A stretch of 64,000 nucleotides of DNA from Onchidella celtica (GCA_963931925.1 OZ007574.1:34644461-34708460); one strand, 5' to 3'; positions 46,909 to 57,950 are shown, counted from the first letter of the stretch. Numbers and translations: made by a program. The notes: generated by a model from the sequence alone, not told the origin.

Positions 46909-47104
46909 ACTAGCCTAGGCGCACACAAGAGACTTGCTGTCGTGTTGCTGTCGTCCTGCTGAGGTGTCTTGGTTTCATGTTCTCCACTGACTCTTTAATG
47001 AGTCCCGCAGTTTGGCATTGTGTGCGTATCTCCATTCATTCCACTGGAATCTGCGGCGCGACAGCAACACAACAAACTCGCATACGTGCACCTAGTGTAG
47101 GCTA
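46909..47104. mobile_element. Long-TIR MITE with TAGCCTAGGCGCACACAAG ends
   Basis: The left arm TAGCCTAGGCGCACACAAGA, then GACTTGCTGTCGTGTTGCTG, is complemented on the right by GCGACAGCAACACAACAAAC, TCGCATACGTGCACCTAGTG, TAGGCTA. Arms are about 45 bp with indels. Related pieces lie at 19025-19422 and 55012-55090. Confidence 0.75.
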
Positions 47105-47462
47105 TGTGCTACTGGCTATTTGGGCTATGTGGTCTAAATACTCGCAATGGACTTTTTTCTTCTATATATTTTTGTGGCCAATTTACGGTCCCTTTTCCGA
47201 ACGGTTACTGTGGCAATATAGCTAGTGAAAATTCTTTTGTTAGGGAACCGTATCTAATCACAAAGCCCAATAAAGAAAATACTGAATTTCGTTCACTGCA
47301 TATCTATAGTTTACCCCTAACGGTAAACTATACCTGTCCCTTTACAACAGTCCCAATAGAAAAGGTTATTCTGTCCTGTGAGCCAAGCATAACATTAATC
47401 CATAACCCTAATCCTTGTTATTTCCCACCCCCCCCCCCCCCCAAAAAATTCAGTGCGCCAAC

Positions 47463-47700
47463 CAGGGCTGGATTAACCATACAGCAAAATAAGCATGTGC
47501 TTAGTGCATCAAGGGAAGGGAACGGAGGCGCCACAGAAATTTTTCATTGCAGGATTAACCATGGACAATGTGTATAATGCAAAACTGCAAATGGTGCATC
47601 TGAACCAGGGTCCACAAAATAGGTCCCACATAATACATGTATATAAATGAATTAAAGTATTTGCTGGCCTGTAAGACTGCTTTCTTTGGTTGTATTTTAA
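47463..47700. mobile_element. Second CAGGGCTGGATTAA hAT-type element, reversed, right end unclear
   Basis: It starts CAGGGCTGGATTAACCATAC and continues with GCAAAATAAGCATGTGCTTA, then ATGCAAAACTGCAAATGGTG, which mirrors the interior of the 33138-33432 element. The far end could not be fixed; the stated end is approximate. Confidence 0.6.
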
Positions 47701-48573
47701 GATTTAAAAAATTGCCCTGCCGCAATAATTTTGCTGTATAATTTTTGAATTACACACACACACAGTGTACATGGGCGCACCAGAATCATTTCGGTGTCTA
47801 GAGCCTCCATGGATCTTACTAAACCTAATTCGGGAACATGGCTCCAAATTATCACTCTAAACTTTCAGTTTGGTCAGCTTTGATATTTGAGCTTTACAGC
47901 CAGTGACACAGCGTTTTTTTTTTTTTTACACCAGTGAAGATTTAAAGATGAAATCCCAAAACAACAACAACAACAAAAAACCCACTGACATAGCCCGTGC
48001 ATTAATTAACTTCCTTGATCAACAGGACTATGTTTTACCATTGTGTTTTAATTTAAAGTTGATTGTTATTACATGTACGTAACACACCCCAAGTTTTTTG
48101 CACTTGGGGTACGTGCTTTAAAGCCTTTTGTGACACCAGAGCTAGAGAGCTCCTCCCGAAACACTCCTAACAATTAAAGCCTTAATTAATTATCCTTTCA
48201 GATTTTCTTTCGTTTTTCCTTCTGTTTTATAGTTGAAAGGGTAAGGGGCAGGGTTAGGCATTCGATAAGGTTTAGGGTCGAAGATAAAGGACGGGTTTAG
48301 GGATAGGCACATAATGTATGCACCCCCAGCGCAAAACGCTTGGGGTACGTACATTCAAGTAACAACAGCCTTTAAAGTTCTCCTGTATGCGCGCAGTGGT
48401 GCGTCGCGTCTCTTGAACGCAGGGCAAAATTAATGATTCATTCTGTTTGCGTTTAACCAGTCATGTAGCTAACTGACTTGACACAAACGAGGGAGAATAA
48501 TTATGGAGTATGACAGTTTAAGGTGTCTAATCAGAAGCGTGAAACATGTTACCCATCTGATTTGCATAATGTC

Positions 48574-48816
48574 ACGACCTCAGTCCTTATTTGTTCTATC
48601 GCCATTTTCTGAAACAATCTGGAGTTTAGTATAACAAATGCACACTTTGACACTTGTTTGAAATGCGTGGTGGCACTTATCAGGCTGTTTCACTGTTGCG
48701 ATTTATTCTAACTCCTTATAAAACATAATACTTAAAGCCGCCAAGCGTTTAACGATGAATTTCTCAGTCGTGCAAAAAATGTGGAGTTGAAGCCAACAAG
48801 AATTAAAGTGGCGACA
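48574..48816. mobile_element. MITE family with CCTTAGTTCTTGTTTGTTC ends, copy 6
   Basis: The left end is CACGACCTCAGTCCTTATTT and the right end AACAAGAATTAAAGTGGCGA. The interior blocks TTTGACACTTGTTTGAAATG, TATCAGGCTGTTTCAC and TAAAGCCGCCAAGCGTTTAA match the family. Confidence 0.75.
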
Positions 48817-49566
48817 TGGAATCTTATTTCACCCATTTAAGCATTTTATTCATGAAAAACACGTCAATCACATACTAAAGAGATTTTGACCAATCGTAAT
48901 CAACCAAAGGTTCAGTGTTGAACTAAGTCAGTCACTCTTGGCTAATTGGAGTGGGATTTTCCCCACTCGGCCCTGCGACATACTGAGCGAGTTCAGAAAT
49001 TAGATCTTGTTCTATTTTTAAACGGGAATTTCCTGCTTCAGAAGGCAGAGAAGCATGCAAGCCAGATTTTTCAAGGACGTCTGAGTTGAAACTGGCTTGT
49101 TTGGGACATTATGAAAGTGAAACAACAAGAGATATTGTCCATCACTTGATATCTAAACACCAGCAACTAATTCATATATTATTTCAATCCAGCTATGCGT
49201 TTTGATGTCATAGCATGTAGGCAAGTTATTGATTTTGTTCACACTGAGCGTTCTTGTATTCGTGCTTTGAACAAATAAATTAGCAACGACAGCAAACAAC
49301 AACAACAAACAACAAGAACGACAAACAACAACAACAACAACAACAAAAGCTGTAGGGTGCCATTAAAGCTTTCATATGAAGTTGTGCAAATTTGAAATAT
49401 GACAACCCGGTAAAATTGTCCGTAACAGAGCTTTTTTATTCTCATTCGCAACAGTTCAACTGCGTATCTAGATCTATGCATGTGGTAATACTATTTGTTT
49501 AGAAGGACATACCTGCAGAGAGATGCATTTATTCACAAACATTCACACCTCATGTAGGCCTACACA

Positions 49567-50755
49567 TTCATGATTTACTGTCTGTTTGTTTGTTTGTTTG
49601 TCTGTCTGCTTGCTTCCTGTCTATCTGTGTTTGTCAGCCTGCTTCCTTCCTGTCTGTCTGTCTGTGTTTGTCCGTTAGCTTGCTTTTTGCCTGACTGTCT
49701 GTGTTTGTCTGTCTTCTTGCTTCTTGTCTGTCTGCTTGCTTTCTGTCTGTCTGCGCTTGTCCGTCTGCTTGCTTCATTTCTGTCTGTCTGTCTGCTTGCT
49801 TCTTGCCGGTCTGTCTGTGTTTGTCTTTCTTCTTGCTTCCTGTAGGTCTGTCTGTCTGCTTGCTTCATGTCTGTCTGTGTTTGCCTGCCTGCTTGCTTCA
49901 TGTCTGTCTGTCTGTGTCTGTCTGTCTGCTTGCTTCATGTCTGTCTGTCTATGTTTGTCTGCCCGCTTGCTTCATGTCTGTCTGTGTTTGTATGTTTGCT
50001 TGCTTGCTTTCTGTCTGTCTGTGTTTGTCTGTCTGCTTGCTTCATGTCTGTCTGTCTGTGTTTGTATGTTTGCTTGCTTTCTGTCTGTCTGTGTTTGTCT
50101 GCCTGCTTGCTTCATGTCTGTCTGTCTGTGTTTGTCTACCTGCTTGCTTCATGTCTGTCTGTCTGTGCTTGTCTGTCTGTCTGTGTTTGTCTGCCTGCTT
50201 GCTTCATGTCTGTCTGTCTATGTTTGTCTGTCTGCTTGCTTCATGTCTGTCTGTCTGTGTTTGTCTGCCTGCTTGCTTCATGTCTGTCTGTCTGTGTTTG
50301 TCTGCCTGCTTGCTTCATGTCTGTCTGTCTGTATTTGTATGTCTGCTTGCTTCATGTCTGTGTGTCTGTGTTTGTATGTTTGCTTGCTTTCTGTCTGTCT
50401 GTGTTTGTCTGCCTGCTTGCTTCATGTCTGTCTGTCTGTGTTTGTCTACCTGCTTGCTTCATGTCTGTCTGTCTGTGCTTGTCTGTCTGTCTGTGTTTGT
50501 CTGCCTGCTTGCTTCATGTCTGTCTGTCTATGTTTGTCTGTCTGCTTGCTTCATGTCTGTCTGTCTGTGTTTGTCTGCCTGCTTGCTTCATGTCTGTCTG
50601 TCTGTATTTGTATGTCTGCTTGCTTCATGTCTGTCTGTCTGTGTTTGTATGTCTGCTTGCTTCCCATCTGTGTTTATCTGTCTGCATGCTTCTTACCTGT
50701 CTGTGCTGTCTGCGTGTCTGTCTGCCTGCTTCCGGTCTGTGTGTCTGTTTGTCTA
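49567..50755 (+). repeat. CTGT-rich VNTR with 35-40-bp units and a 310-bp higher-order period
   Basis: The basic unit is TTTGTCTGCCTGCTTGCTTC, ATGTCTGTCTGTCTGTG. Variant markers (TATGTTTGCTTGCTTTC at 50065 and 50375; GTGCTTGTCTGTCTG at 50165 and 50475; CTATGTTTGTCTG at 50218 and 50528) recur exactly 310 bp apart. Open frames of 319-354 codons in all three + frames are Cys/Leu/Ser artefacts. Confidence 0.92.
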
Positions 50756-50894
50756 TTCATTTTAACTTGAAAACTATGAATTATCGATTCATTTGCCAAA
50801 CTCTTCCCATATACTCCCATACTTGAAATGAAAACATCGGACTGTGTTTGTATTGCGCAAGGGCCTAAAATTTCCAGCCAGAGATAATTAGAAG

Positions 50895-51335
50895 GAATTA
50901 AAAACGTTTGTAGCTATCTTATTTCTGGGAGTTTTTGCTGGAAATTCCAATTATTCTTCAATGAAATCATTGGCCATCTGCCCGTAGTTTTAAAATATTA
51001 AAAATGCACGTGCATGCTCACCAACGTACGTGTTTTGTTTTTTTTACTATTCCTACCCGTACGTCACACAAACCATACTTTTAAAGAGAATTTTATTGTA
51101 GGAATTTATCGTTATACCCTTAGACATACATCCTGGGGTCTCAGATACACCACTCTTAAAAAGGATTCTATTGTTATATCCCTACTAGTACTTTCTGGGG
51201 CCTGCCGTTCACCATACTTTTAAAGAGGGTATCCTAATAAATTGTTCTTTAGGAGTGTGGTGTCATTAGACATTCGATTAGAATGTCGATTAGACACCAC
51301 GACGTACGACATGCATATCGGTTTTAGCGACATAC
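50895..51335 (+). repeat. Interspersed repeat with GACACCACGACGTACGCCATG end, copy 2
   Basis: It is colinear with 21698-22146 (AATTAAAAACGTTTGTAG, GTGCATGCTCACCAACGTAC, CCTGGGGTCTCAGATACACC, ACACCACGACGTACGACATG, then GGTTTTAGCG). The first of the internal blocks is shortened. Confidence 0.7.
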
Positions 51336-51396
51336 GCTAAACAAAGAGTATTTTTCAAACATTCTGTTCTGTCGATTTGACCGTCCGACTTACTAA

Positions 51397-51535
51397 GGGG
51401 TGAAACAGACCAATGTTGGTGTAAGCGCCAGCCCGGTGGCTCGTGCACCCCGTGGGTCGCCTCCTGCGCAAGTGCGAAGCAAAATTGACGGGCGGCGAGT
51501 CACCGGCCTGGAACTACACAACCCTTGGTCTAGTT
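51397..51535. mobile_element. Diverged relative of the AAGGGGTGAAACAG MITE
   Basis: It begins AAGGGGTGAAACAGACCAAT, then GTTGGTGTAAGCGCCAGCCC, and contains GCGAAGCAAAATTGACGGGC, which matches GTGAAGCAGAATTGGTGGAC in the 31.6-kb copy. It ends near GTCTAGTTTCACGCC. Confidence 0.6.
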
Positions 51536-51917
51536 TCACGCCGTAGGTGAAGGTTAAATCCGGCAGACATTCATTGTTTACACTGCTGATGATAAACTTT
51601 GTTTCTGAATAGGGGTCTCTGTACTCTGGCCTTATTTACACAGTACACCATACACAGAAACACAAGGAAGTCGAATCTGCCCCCTCCCCCAAAAAAGTAC
51701 TTAAATAGCCCGCGTTTTTTTCCTATGGACGCTATTAGAGTAGTCGCCTCTTTTGTATTAGTCAAACAGAAAATGATGTTAAAAACAGTTCGGCGGGAAA
51801 ACAGGGTTATTTTTTTTTTTGAAAGGGGGTGGTGGGGAGTTATAGAGCTTATAAAATACATACAAAATAGAATTTGAGATAACAGCATTTCATTTTATAT
51901 TTCTGCTCTTCTCAGCC

Positions 51918-52090
51918 CCCCCCCCCCCCCCCCCCCCAAAAAAAAACAGCAACAACAACAGTAGCAGCAACAGCAACAACAACAGCAAAAACAACAACAA
52001 CAGCAGCAGCAACAACAACAACAACAACAGAAACAGCAGCAACAACAGAAACAGCAGCAACAACTGAAACAGCAGCAAAAACAATAAGAA
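51918..52090 (+). repeat. Poly-C followed by CAA/CAG-rich tract
   Basis: A C run (51916-51937), an A run, then CAACAACAG-type units to 52085. The partner Leu/Val-rich frames on the minus strand are artefacts. Confidence 0.9.
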
Positions 52091-52261
52091 CAACAACCTC
52101 TCCCACAACATGATAATTATCCTATAGTGACAGAGTTGTACTCCCTGGATGAAATATTTAAAAAAAAAATCAAAATAAGTGAGACAATAAAGGACAAAGA
52201 ATAAAAACAAGTAAACAAACAAACAAAAACCGTCACGGCCGTACATAATCTGTACGGCTGA

Positions 52262-52405
52262 TGGCTCACTGCGTCAAGTCTGTTTTGTCTCAATTTCATG
52301 GACTATGAAGTTAAAATCACCAGTGAGACTAAACACAAGTCTCTCTCGTTAGTTGATTGGAAGGAAGTTTAATACTGAGGCAAGCCCACACAAAGCTGAC
52401 TTGAC
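52262..52405 (+). repeat. Interspersed repeat with GAGACTGAAACAAGTCTGCC core, copy 5
   Basis: It shows CACTGCGTCAAGTCTGTTTT, GAAGTTAAAATC, GTGAGACTAAACACAAGTCT, GTTAGTTGATTGGAAGG and a closing CTTGACTCGGTGCATTAC. The beginning and end are roughly inverted (CACTGCGTCAAG against CTTGACTCGGTGC), which suggests terminal inverted repeats. Confidence 0.55.
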
Positions 52406-52529
52406 TCGGTGCATTACTCAGAATACTGGGTGATATTATGAAAACCTCGTTTGGAAATAATAATAAATCACTCCAGCATCAGTACCTTCATCATCATTAA
52501 TTACCCACCAAGGAAAGAACAGATTTTAA

Positions 52530-52765
52530 GATTTTGTACTTTACTCTTTGTAACATTTAAACGGGCTAGCCCCAGAATGTTTTTCACAGCTAGTGGAATC
52601 TTACCAGCTATCAGGCACTTTAAGTAGCTTAAGATCAGTAGGCGCAAAATTTCTTGAGCACCCACAGTCAGAAGGTCGCTTGGTGAAAAGGCTTTTTCTA
52701 TTGGTGGGCCTAAATTGTGGAACAACACCAGCGTTGACACCAGGAAAAGTGCAAATATCGTCACC
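52530..52765 (+). mobile_element. LINE ORF2 3' fragment (NGLAPE...GGPKLWN type), frameshifted
   Basis: One + frame gives HLNGLAPECFSQLVESYQLS and, after a frame change near 52680, EKAFSIGGPKLWNN. The order NGLAP-E...FS-x-GPKLWN is the conserved end of the reverse transcriptase ORF in many metazoan LINEs. One frame change and truncation on both sides mark it as dead. Confidence 0.75.
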
Positions 52766-52795
52766 GTACGTCGTGGGTCAAAAATGGCACAGAAG
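52760..52795 (+). repeat. Extra copy of the CGTCGTGGGTCAAAAATGGC word
   Basis: A third copy of the piggyBac-internal repeat (here ACGTCGTGGGTCAAAAATGG) lies just outside the element and directly after the LINE fragment. It suggests an older, truncated relative was already at this site. Confidence 0.5.
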
Positions 52796-52861
52796 GTTGG
52801 AATTTCAATACTACTCTATAACGGCTAGCCTCAAATCCATGGGCAGCCAAGAATGCCTCAG

Positions 52862-53395
52862 TTAACCATTTTGCCACATATCAATGGAGGATATTATTAA
52901 TTTTAATTTCAAGTTTTGAAAAAGAATACGGTTTTTTACCCTACCCCCGATTCCTACGTCGTGGGTCATTTTTGGCACAGACTCTACAAAGAGGAAAAAA
53001 AAAGTTGCCACCCCTGATCTATTTCTGGTATGTCCGCCCATGGTTTTTCCCGCCACAAGGAAGCTAAAAATAACACCCTAAGCGAACCCCTGCATGTGAC
53101 CTAGATCTAGTCTATGCAAGTATTGTGGCTTTGTGCTGCTTTTATGTCAGAGAGCACAATGGCAGAAAGTAACATGGCCGCATGTTTTTCACTTGAGCCA
53201 GAAAGTGATGATGAGCAATCAATGTCAGATGAACATGAATTTAGGCCCGTGGAAGACCTGCAGGATAGCCTCCGCCATCTTGAAACTGAATAGTAGAGAT
53301 TACGATTGGCACAAGATACCCGAATACGACTGTGCCAAAAATGACCCACGGCGTAGTGGACGCGTAGTTTAATATCGACGAACGGTAAAGGTTAA
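52862..53395 (+). mobile_element. piggyBac-like non-autonomous element with transposase N-terminal fragment
   Basis: It is flanked by TTAA on both sides (52862-52865 and 53392-53395). The ends are CCATTTTGCC and the complement CCTTTACC. A longer internal inverted repeat (about 24 bp, GTCGTGGGTCATTTTTGGCA at about 52957, complemented near 53330-53352) lies inside. Between them a + frame from ATG at 53158 gives MAESNMAACFSLEPESDDEQ then SMSDEHEF, an acidic start resembling piggyBac transposase N termini, and stops after about 45 codons. It is an internally deleted derivative; no DDD core is present. Confidence 0.7.
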
Positions 53396-53632
53396 TTAAG
53401 AATAGACTCACAACTGAATTGTTTTAGGACTGTTTTCATTGAAACTGAATAATGTCCCTTTTTGGTCTCAGAGGTTTGAGGATGAGAGTAGATTAAGTGT
53501 TTGTTAATGTATGTGAGTGGGAGCTTGATGAATTGATCTTACGTTAACCCTGTTTTTAATTTTACTTCATCACCTTAGAGCACAACATTTTTGTGTGGCT
53601 TTGAGTGGTATGAACTTAATTATTAGTATTTT

Positions 53633-53796
53633 TTTTGTATTTGTATAACTCTTTAATCCCATTTGGGAAATTTGCCTTTGTGCCATTGCAGCCCAGTTAT
53701 AACTGGAGCAGGCACGTCGTCGCCACAGTGCAGCGCCATTCGGCGGTTTTTTTTTCTTGGGGGGGGGGGGGACGAGATGAGGGAATTTTTACTTTT
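53633..53796 (+). repeat. Left outer arm of a large inverted repeat
   Basis: The sequence CCATTTGGGAAATTTGCCTT, GCAGCCCAGTTATAACTGGA and GCAGGCACGTCGTCGCCACA recurs complemented at 54890-55017. Together with SINE copies 3 and 4 the arms are roughly 300-400 bp, with about 0.65-0.75 kb between them. Confidence 0.8.
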
Positions 53797-54085
53797 TTAA
53801 AATTTTTGCCCGGGCAGCGGCCTGTTCGGCCTGCTCTTTACGATTTCTAAATGCCAAGGCATCTTTAACGCGCGCAACGTGCACACGGGCCCTCCGAATT
53901 TTTTTGTCCTTATCCGAGAAGATTAGGTACTCGATCCTACCCCCAAATAGGATCAGGGAAACGAAAATATGAGAAAAATCCCAAACTTGCAACATGCCTG
54001 CACCGGCCGGGTTTTGAACCCGGGACCCTTGGCATGAGAGGCGAGCACCCTGCCTCTAGACCACCTTGTCCCCTCTAGACCACTA
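53797..54085 (-). mobile_element. tRNA-derived SINE, copy 3, reversed
   Basis: On the minus strand it reads a tRNA-like head (CTAGAGGCAGGGTGCTCGCC, GGGTTCAAAACCCGG), then GGATCGAGTACCTAATCTTC, the GCGCGTTAAAGATGCC block and GCCCGGGCAAAAATTTTAAA. It forms part of the left arm of a large inverted repeat. Confidence 0.8.
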
Positions 54086-54639
54086 TTAGCACCAACAACT
54101 CACCCCATCTTTCCTAATTTTTTTTCTGTATTTCGTTTATTATTTTCTTTGTATACACTCTCCATGCCACCTTCTTTCACTCATTTTTCATTTTGTCTTA
54201 TTTGAATATTTCAGCATATTCCCCCTCCCCGATGATATTTCATGTTTATGTTCCACACTGTCCATTACGGATCATCACTTCTATAATAAAAGTGCCTAAG
54301 TCGTGCAATTTGAAATTACGATTCCCTATGTCACTTAACAACTTCGAGCCTCCACACATTGGCAAGACGTGCTTCTGCGCTGTTGTCCAAGCAAGAACTC
54401 GCGGTTAAGTAAACATAATTATTCTGTTTAGATCCGATACATTTCCTATTCAAATCTTTTATTGTTTGCTTGCTTTATCTGTTCAATTTTCCAAATTTTT
54501 TTTTCTCTGTTGTTTTATCGTTGTTGTTTTTTTTTCGTGGAAAAGGCTGTTGCCGAAATATCAGCCATTTTCTGTCTTCTCTTTTAGTTTGTGTTTCATT
54601 GAATTGTTTGGGTATTATTTCTTACGCGTGGCTTTGCTA

Positions 54640-54720
54640 CATACAACTTTTTCTTTTTGCCAAATTTTGATTTTGACTATGGCCTTGCTGCGACCCCACA
54701 ATTTTTCTGTGGTCTTTATA
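54640..54720 (+). repeat. Short interspersed repeat TTTTTGCCAAATTTTGA...TGCTGCGACCCCACA, copy 2
   Basis: It shares CTTTTTGCCAAATTTTGA and TTGCTGCGACCCCACA-TTTTTCTGTGG with 45486-45556. At 45.5 kb the block lies just before a LINE fragment; here it lies just before SINE copy 4. Confidence 0.6.
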
Positions 54721-54721
54721 A

Positions 54722-54862
54722 TATTAGGTAGGATCGAGCACCTAGTCTTCTCGGGTAAGGACGAGAGACTCGTAGGGCCAGTGTGCACGTTGCGCACGTT
54801 TTAAGTTACCCGAGCAGTCGGAAATCGAGAAAAGCAGGCCCGACAGGGCAAAATTAAATAAA
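54722..54862 (+). mobile_element. tRNA-derived SINE, copy 4, 5'-truncated
   Basis: It has only the body: GGATCGAGCACCTAGTCTTC, GCACGTTGCGCACGTTTTAA and GAGAAAAGCAGGCCCGACAG. It lies in the right arm of the inverted repeat, opposite copy 3. Confidence 0.75.
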
Positions 54863-54889
54863 ATTTATCCCTACCACTTTCCCCACCCC

Positions 54890-55018
54890 TCCAAAAAAAC
54901 AAAACAAAACCCGCCCACCGGCGCTGTACTGTGGCGACGACGTGCCTGCTCCAGTTGCAGCTGGGCTGCAATGACACTAAGGCAACGTTCCCAAATGGGA
55001 TTAAACAAGTATACAAAA
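54890..55018 (-). repeat. Right outer arm of a large inverted repeat
   Basis: It reads CCGGCGCTGTACTGTGGCGA, CGACGTGCCTGCTCCAGTTG and TCCCAAATGGGATTAAACAA. This is the complement of 53640-53750 with some substitutions. Confidence 0.8.
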
Positions 55019-55090
55019 ACAACCGTGACGCAAGTGTGATGCAACGGCCACACAACAGAGTCGCAAGTGTGCGCCTAGGCTTAGGCCTGT
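55012..55090 (+). repeat. Right-half fragment of the long-TIR GCGCACA MITE
   Basis: It reads CGTGACGCAAGTGTGATGCA, ACGGCCACACAACAGAGTCG, CAAGTGTGCGCCTAGGCTTA. This is the right arm only, adjoining the right arm of the large inverted repeat. Confidence 0.55.
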
Positions 55091-56150
55091 TGTATGGAGA
55101 TCACCAATTTCGGTAATCCTTCTCTCTATTTTCTCCTCCTTCCTCCTCTCCTTTCCTTTTTCTTCCCTTTACATGTTCTTTGGCTGTATCCTTCTTTATA
55201 CGCCCTTCCTGATATTGTCAATTCCACCTTATGCGGCTTGACATTCGAAGGGAGATAAAAGAAAAAAAGTTTGCGTATTCGAAATGGTGAATTAGTTCCG
55301 GGTAATCGGTTTATGTAACAAAGCCCACTACAATGTTATTATCGTCCTGTGCTATTCTATTTCATTACAACCTCCAGCGAGTTGCCATAGACTCTGGCTG
55401 TTTACTTTAGTTCATTTATTCTTAAAATTCAATTCTATTTCATTTCTAAAATATATAATTTTCTAGGTTATCCAAGATTATTATAAAATTTTTTAATTGA
55501 ATTAATTAATTAATCAATTTGACAAAATATGCAGCAACTAAACAGACAAACACTGTGAATCTTAATTATGTTTTTTTTAATTAAAAAAAAAATGGCGTTG
55601 TCTATTATTCTGTTAGGTACTTACTCCTCCCTTTCCTACTGTCCACCTCAATGTTTTGTTTTCTGTTGCCCTGTTTTCTGCATTAAGTCCCGCGCTTGTA
55701 GTCGAAATCCGACCAGTAATCAGTAAGCCTCGCTGGTAGAGTGTTTTTTAAAAATTATATAGTATCACCATGACCTGATTCTTCATGCAGTCCCGATTAC
55801 CAAGAATCATGGTCTCCTGCGTTTCTCTCTATTTCGCCTTTCGTGGAAAGAGAAGGCACCTCGTGCGTTGATTAGAATTATCTTGGACGGGGAATACCCT
55901 GTTGTTGTTTTTTTTATGGAAAAAGAACATCCATAGGCTGAGCTGGGTCAAATTCACTTTTTTTAAACATTGCTTTATAAAATGAAATGCACTTTATCTT
56001 TTTGTCTGGGTTATAAGTTTGAACGACCAATCATTCCTTTCCGTCAACAGAGTTTAACAAAGAACAAAACTGTGTTCGTTGGCGAGGGATGTGGGAGGCG
56101 ACGTGAAATATTTTTTAGTTATTCTGGTAAAATTTTGTCTTTGGCGATAT

Positions 56151-56684
56151 CAGTGGTTCTCATGGTGGGTGATATCGCCCCTCGAGGGGGGGGGGGCAGA
56201 TTTTGAGGGGGGTGCGAAAACGAAGACAAGGGCGACAGTGGGCCGAAAACGATGAAAAAGGGGGGGGGGCGAGAAAGCATGAATGGAGGAGTATTTGGAG
56301 GCAAATACACGGCAGTCACTAACTTATACGTAGATGAGTTTTATGACTAGAAAACAGCCGCATTGTGCTAGGAACAAGCGAGACGGAAGACAGATTACAG
56401 TAAAAGAACGATAGGACAGAAGGACTTCTCGCAGTGGTGATTGTGCTCTCTAATCACGAAGGATTCTGAGTCTAAACGACAGAGCGGCACGGGCCATATC
56501 ACTCGTCTTTGGGGAAGGCCAGGTCGAAGTGGTGTGTTGATGGGAGGGGGAAATCCGCAGGCTGATCCACCTCAGCCATCAGAATCCGATTGCCCCCCTC
56601 CCGCCCATTACAGGGTCACAAGACGCCCACAATGAAGGAGGGGGTGCTGAAGTAGTCCTATTGCTGCTAGGCCGGGAACCACTT
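56151..56684. mobile_element. hAT-type element with CAGTGGTTCTCA ends
   Basis: The left end is CAGTGGTTCTCATGG and the right end CCGGGAACCACTTTG. G-rich subterminal runs (ATCGCCCCTCGAGGGGGG) resemble the 41978 element in reverse. The right edge directly abuts the repeat that begins at 56688. Confidence 0.6.
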
Positions 56685-56687
56685 TGT

Positions 56688-56975
56688 CGTACGTCGCTAA
56701 AAACAACGCATGGCGTACGTCGTGGTGTCAGTCGTCGACACTCCCAAAGAACAATTTTATCAGGATAACCTTCTTTTAAATAAGTATGGTGTGTGTGAGA
56801 CCCCAGAACGTAACGGGTAGAACTAGTAGAAATGCATGTGCACATTTGAATTTTTAAAAGCATGGGAAGATGGGAATGACGTCATTGAGAAATATTTGGA
56901 ATTTCAAGAAAATTCCCAGAAATAAGACACAAACGCTTTTAATTGCTTCTGGGTCTATTCCGACGTACGGCTGAG
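56688..56975 (-). repeat. Interspersed repeat with GACACCACGACGTACGCCATG end, copy 3, reversed, internally shortened
   Basis: On the minus strand it ends ACACCACGACGTACGCCATG, CGTTGTTTTTAGCGACGTAC and begins GACCCAGAAGCAATTAAAAG. Only one of the three internal TGGGGTCT blocks remains. It directly abuts the hAT-type element ending at 56684. Confidence 0.65.
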
Positions 56976-57784
56976 GTTAAGGACGACAATAGAGGGATAG
57001 AGGACTAAGCAAGGAGGGACCAACGGGCGTCCCCCAAGGGCTATGAAATGGTAGTCTCCAAGAAACGGTCCACCTTTGGAGGGTTCCATGACCTGCATGT
57101 GTTGGGGCAGTGGGCTTATTTTCCCCGGATCCATCTGGGGGCAAGTGGCCAGGTAACAGAATTTCGTATTCCCTGTTGGAGCAGTGCGAAGACGTAGCAG
57201 TTCACCAATTACATGGATTTTTCATTATTGAGGTTTTTCAAAGCTTGGAGGCAAGACCGTGCAGCAGAAAATAATAAAGCGTCTGCGTTTGGAATTGTAT
57301 ATAAGGCTTAAGGCTAAGACGGTTGCATGAATTTCAGCGGTAAAGGCTTTGGGATTCAGACTGAGGCCTACAATTCTACCGTCTGAATGCGAAGTAGCCG
57401 TATCCGCTGACACTCTCCGGAGCCGCATGTGTAATTGTGATCATTTCTTTGTACATTAGTTTCTGGGTTGTTGTTTTTTCGGACAAACAGCAAGATCTAA
57501 AACATATTTAGGTTTGTGGACTTGACAAGTTCTGGGAAAATGTAGGTCATAATATAGTAAAAGACTTAAGTTCCAAGATTTGGTTTCCGAAACTAAATGG
57601 TAAATTAGCTTTGGTACCCTCAATCTTTATATGTAAAAGTGCAACATCTCAGTCACTCAAATGGAGTTACCCAGTTTTGGAAAAGTGCTCTTCACGTTTT
57701 CTACGGGAGTTGGGAGAGACAAGTCTTGTGCCCCACAGAGCTGTGAAAGTTTGCATTTAAAGTCCCTTGTCACATGACTGATAA

Positions 57785-57850
57785 GTTTGAGTCTGGGTTT
57801 TACGGCGCGTCGGCGCGATAACGGCCACTTCGCGCCCTTCACGGTCCATT
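57785..57850 (-). repeat. Short repeat GAAAGGYACAAAATGGCGGTTATCG, copy 3, reversed
   Basis: On the minus strand it reads GTGAAGGGCGCGAAGTGGCC, GTTATCGCGCCGACGCGCCG, TAAAACCCAGACTCAAAC, in family order with a short insert. Confidence 0.4.
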
Positions 57851-57950
57851 TTGAGCGCACGTTGTTTCGTATTCAGAGCCTTTAATTTTAACAATAGAAC
57901 TTAAAATATTCATACATACTTTATCACTTCGGTAAAAAATTCTCAAAAGT

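Noticed and set aside
49701-50826. Three overlapping Cys/Leu/Ser-rich frames of 319-354 codons
   Set aside because: All three + frames are open because the CTGT-based array contains no stop codon; period and codon bias follow the repeat.
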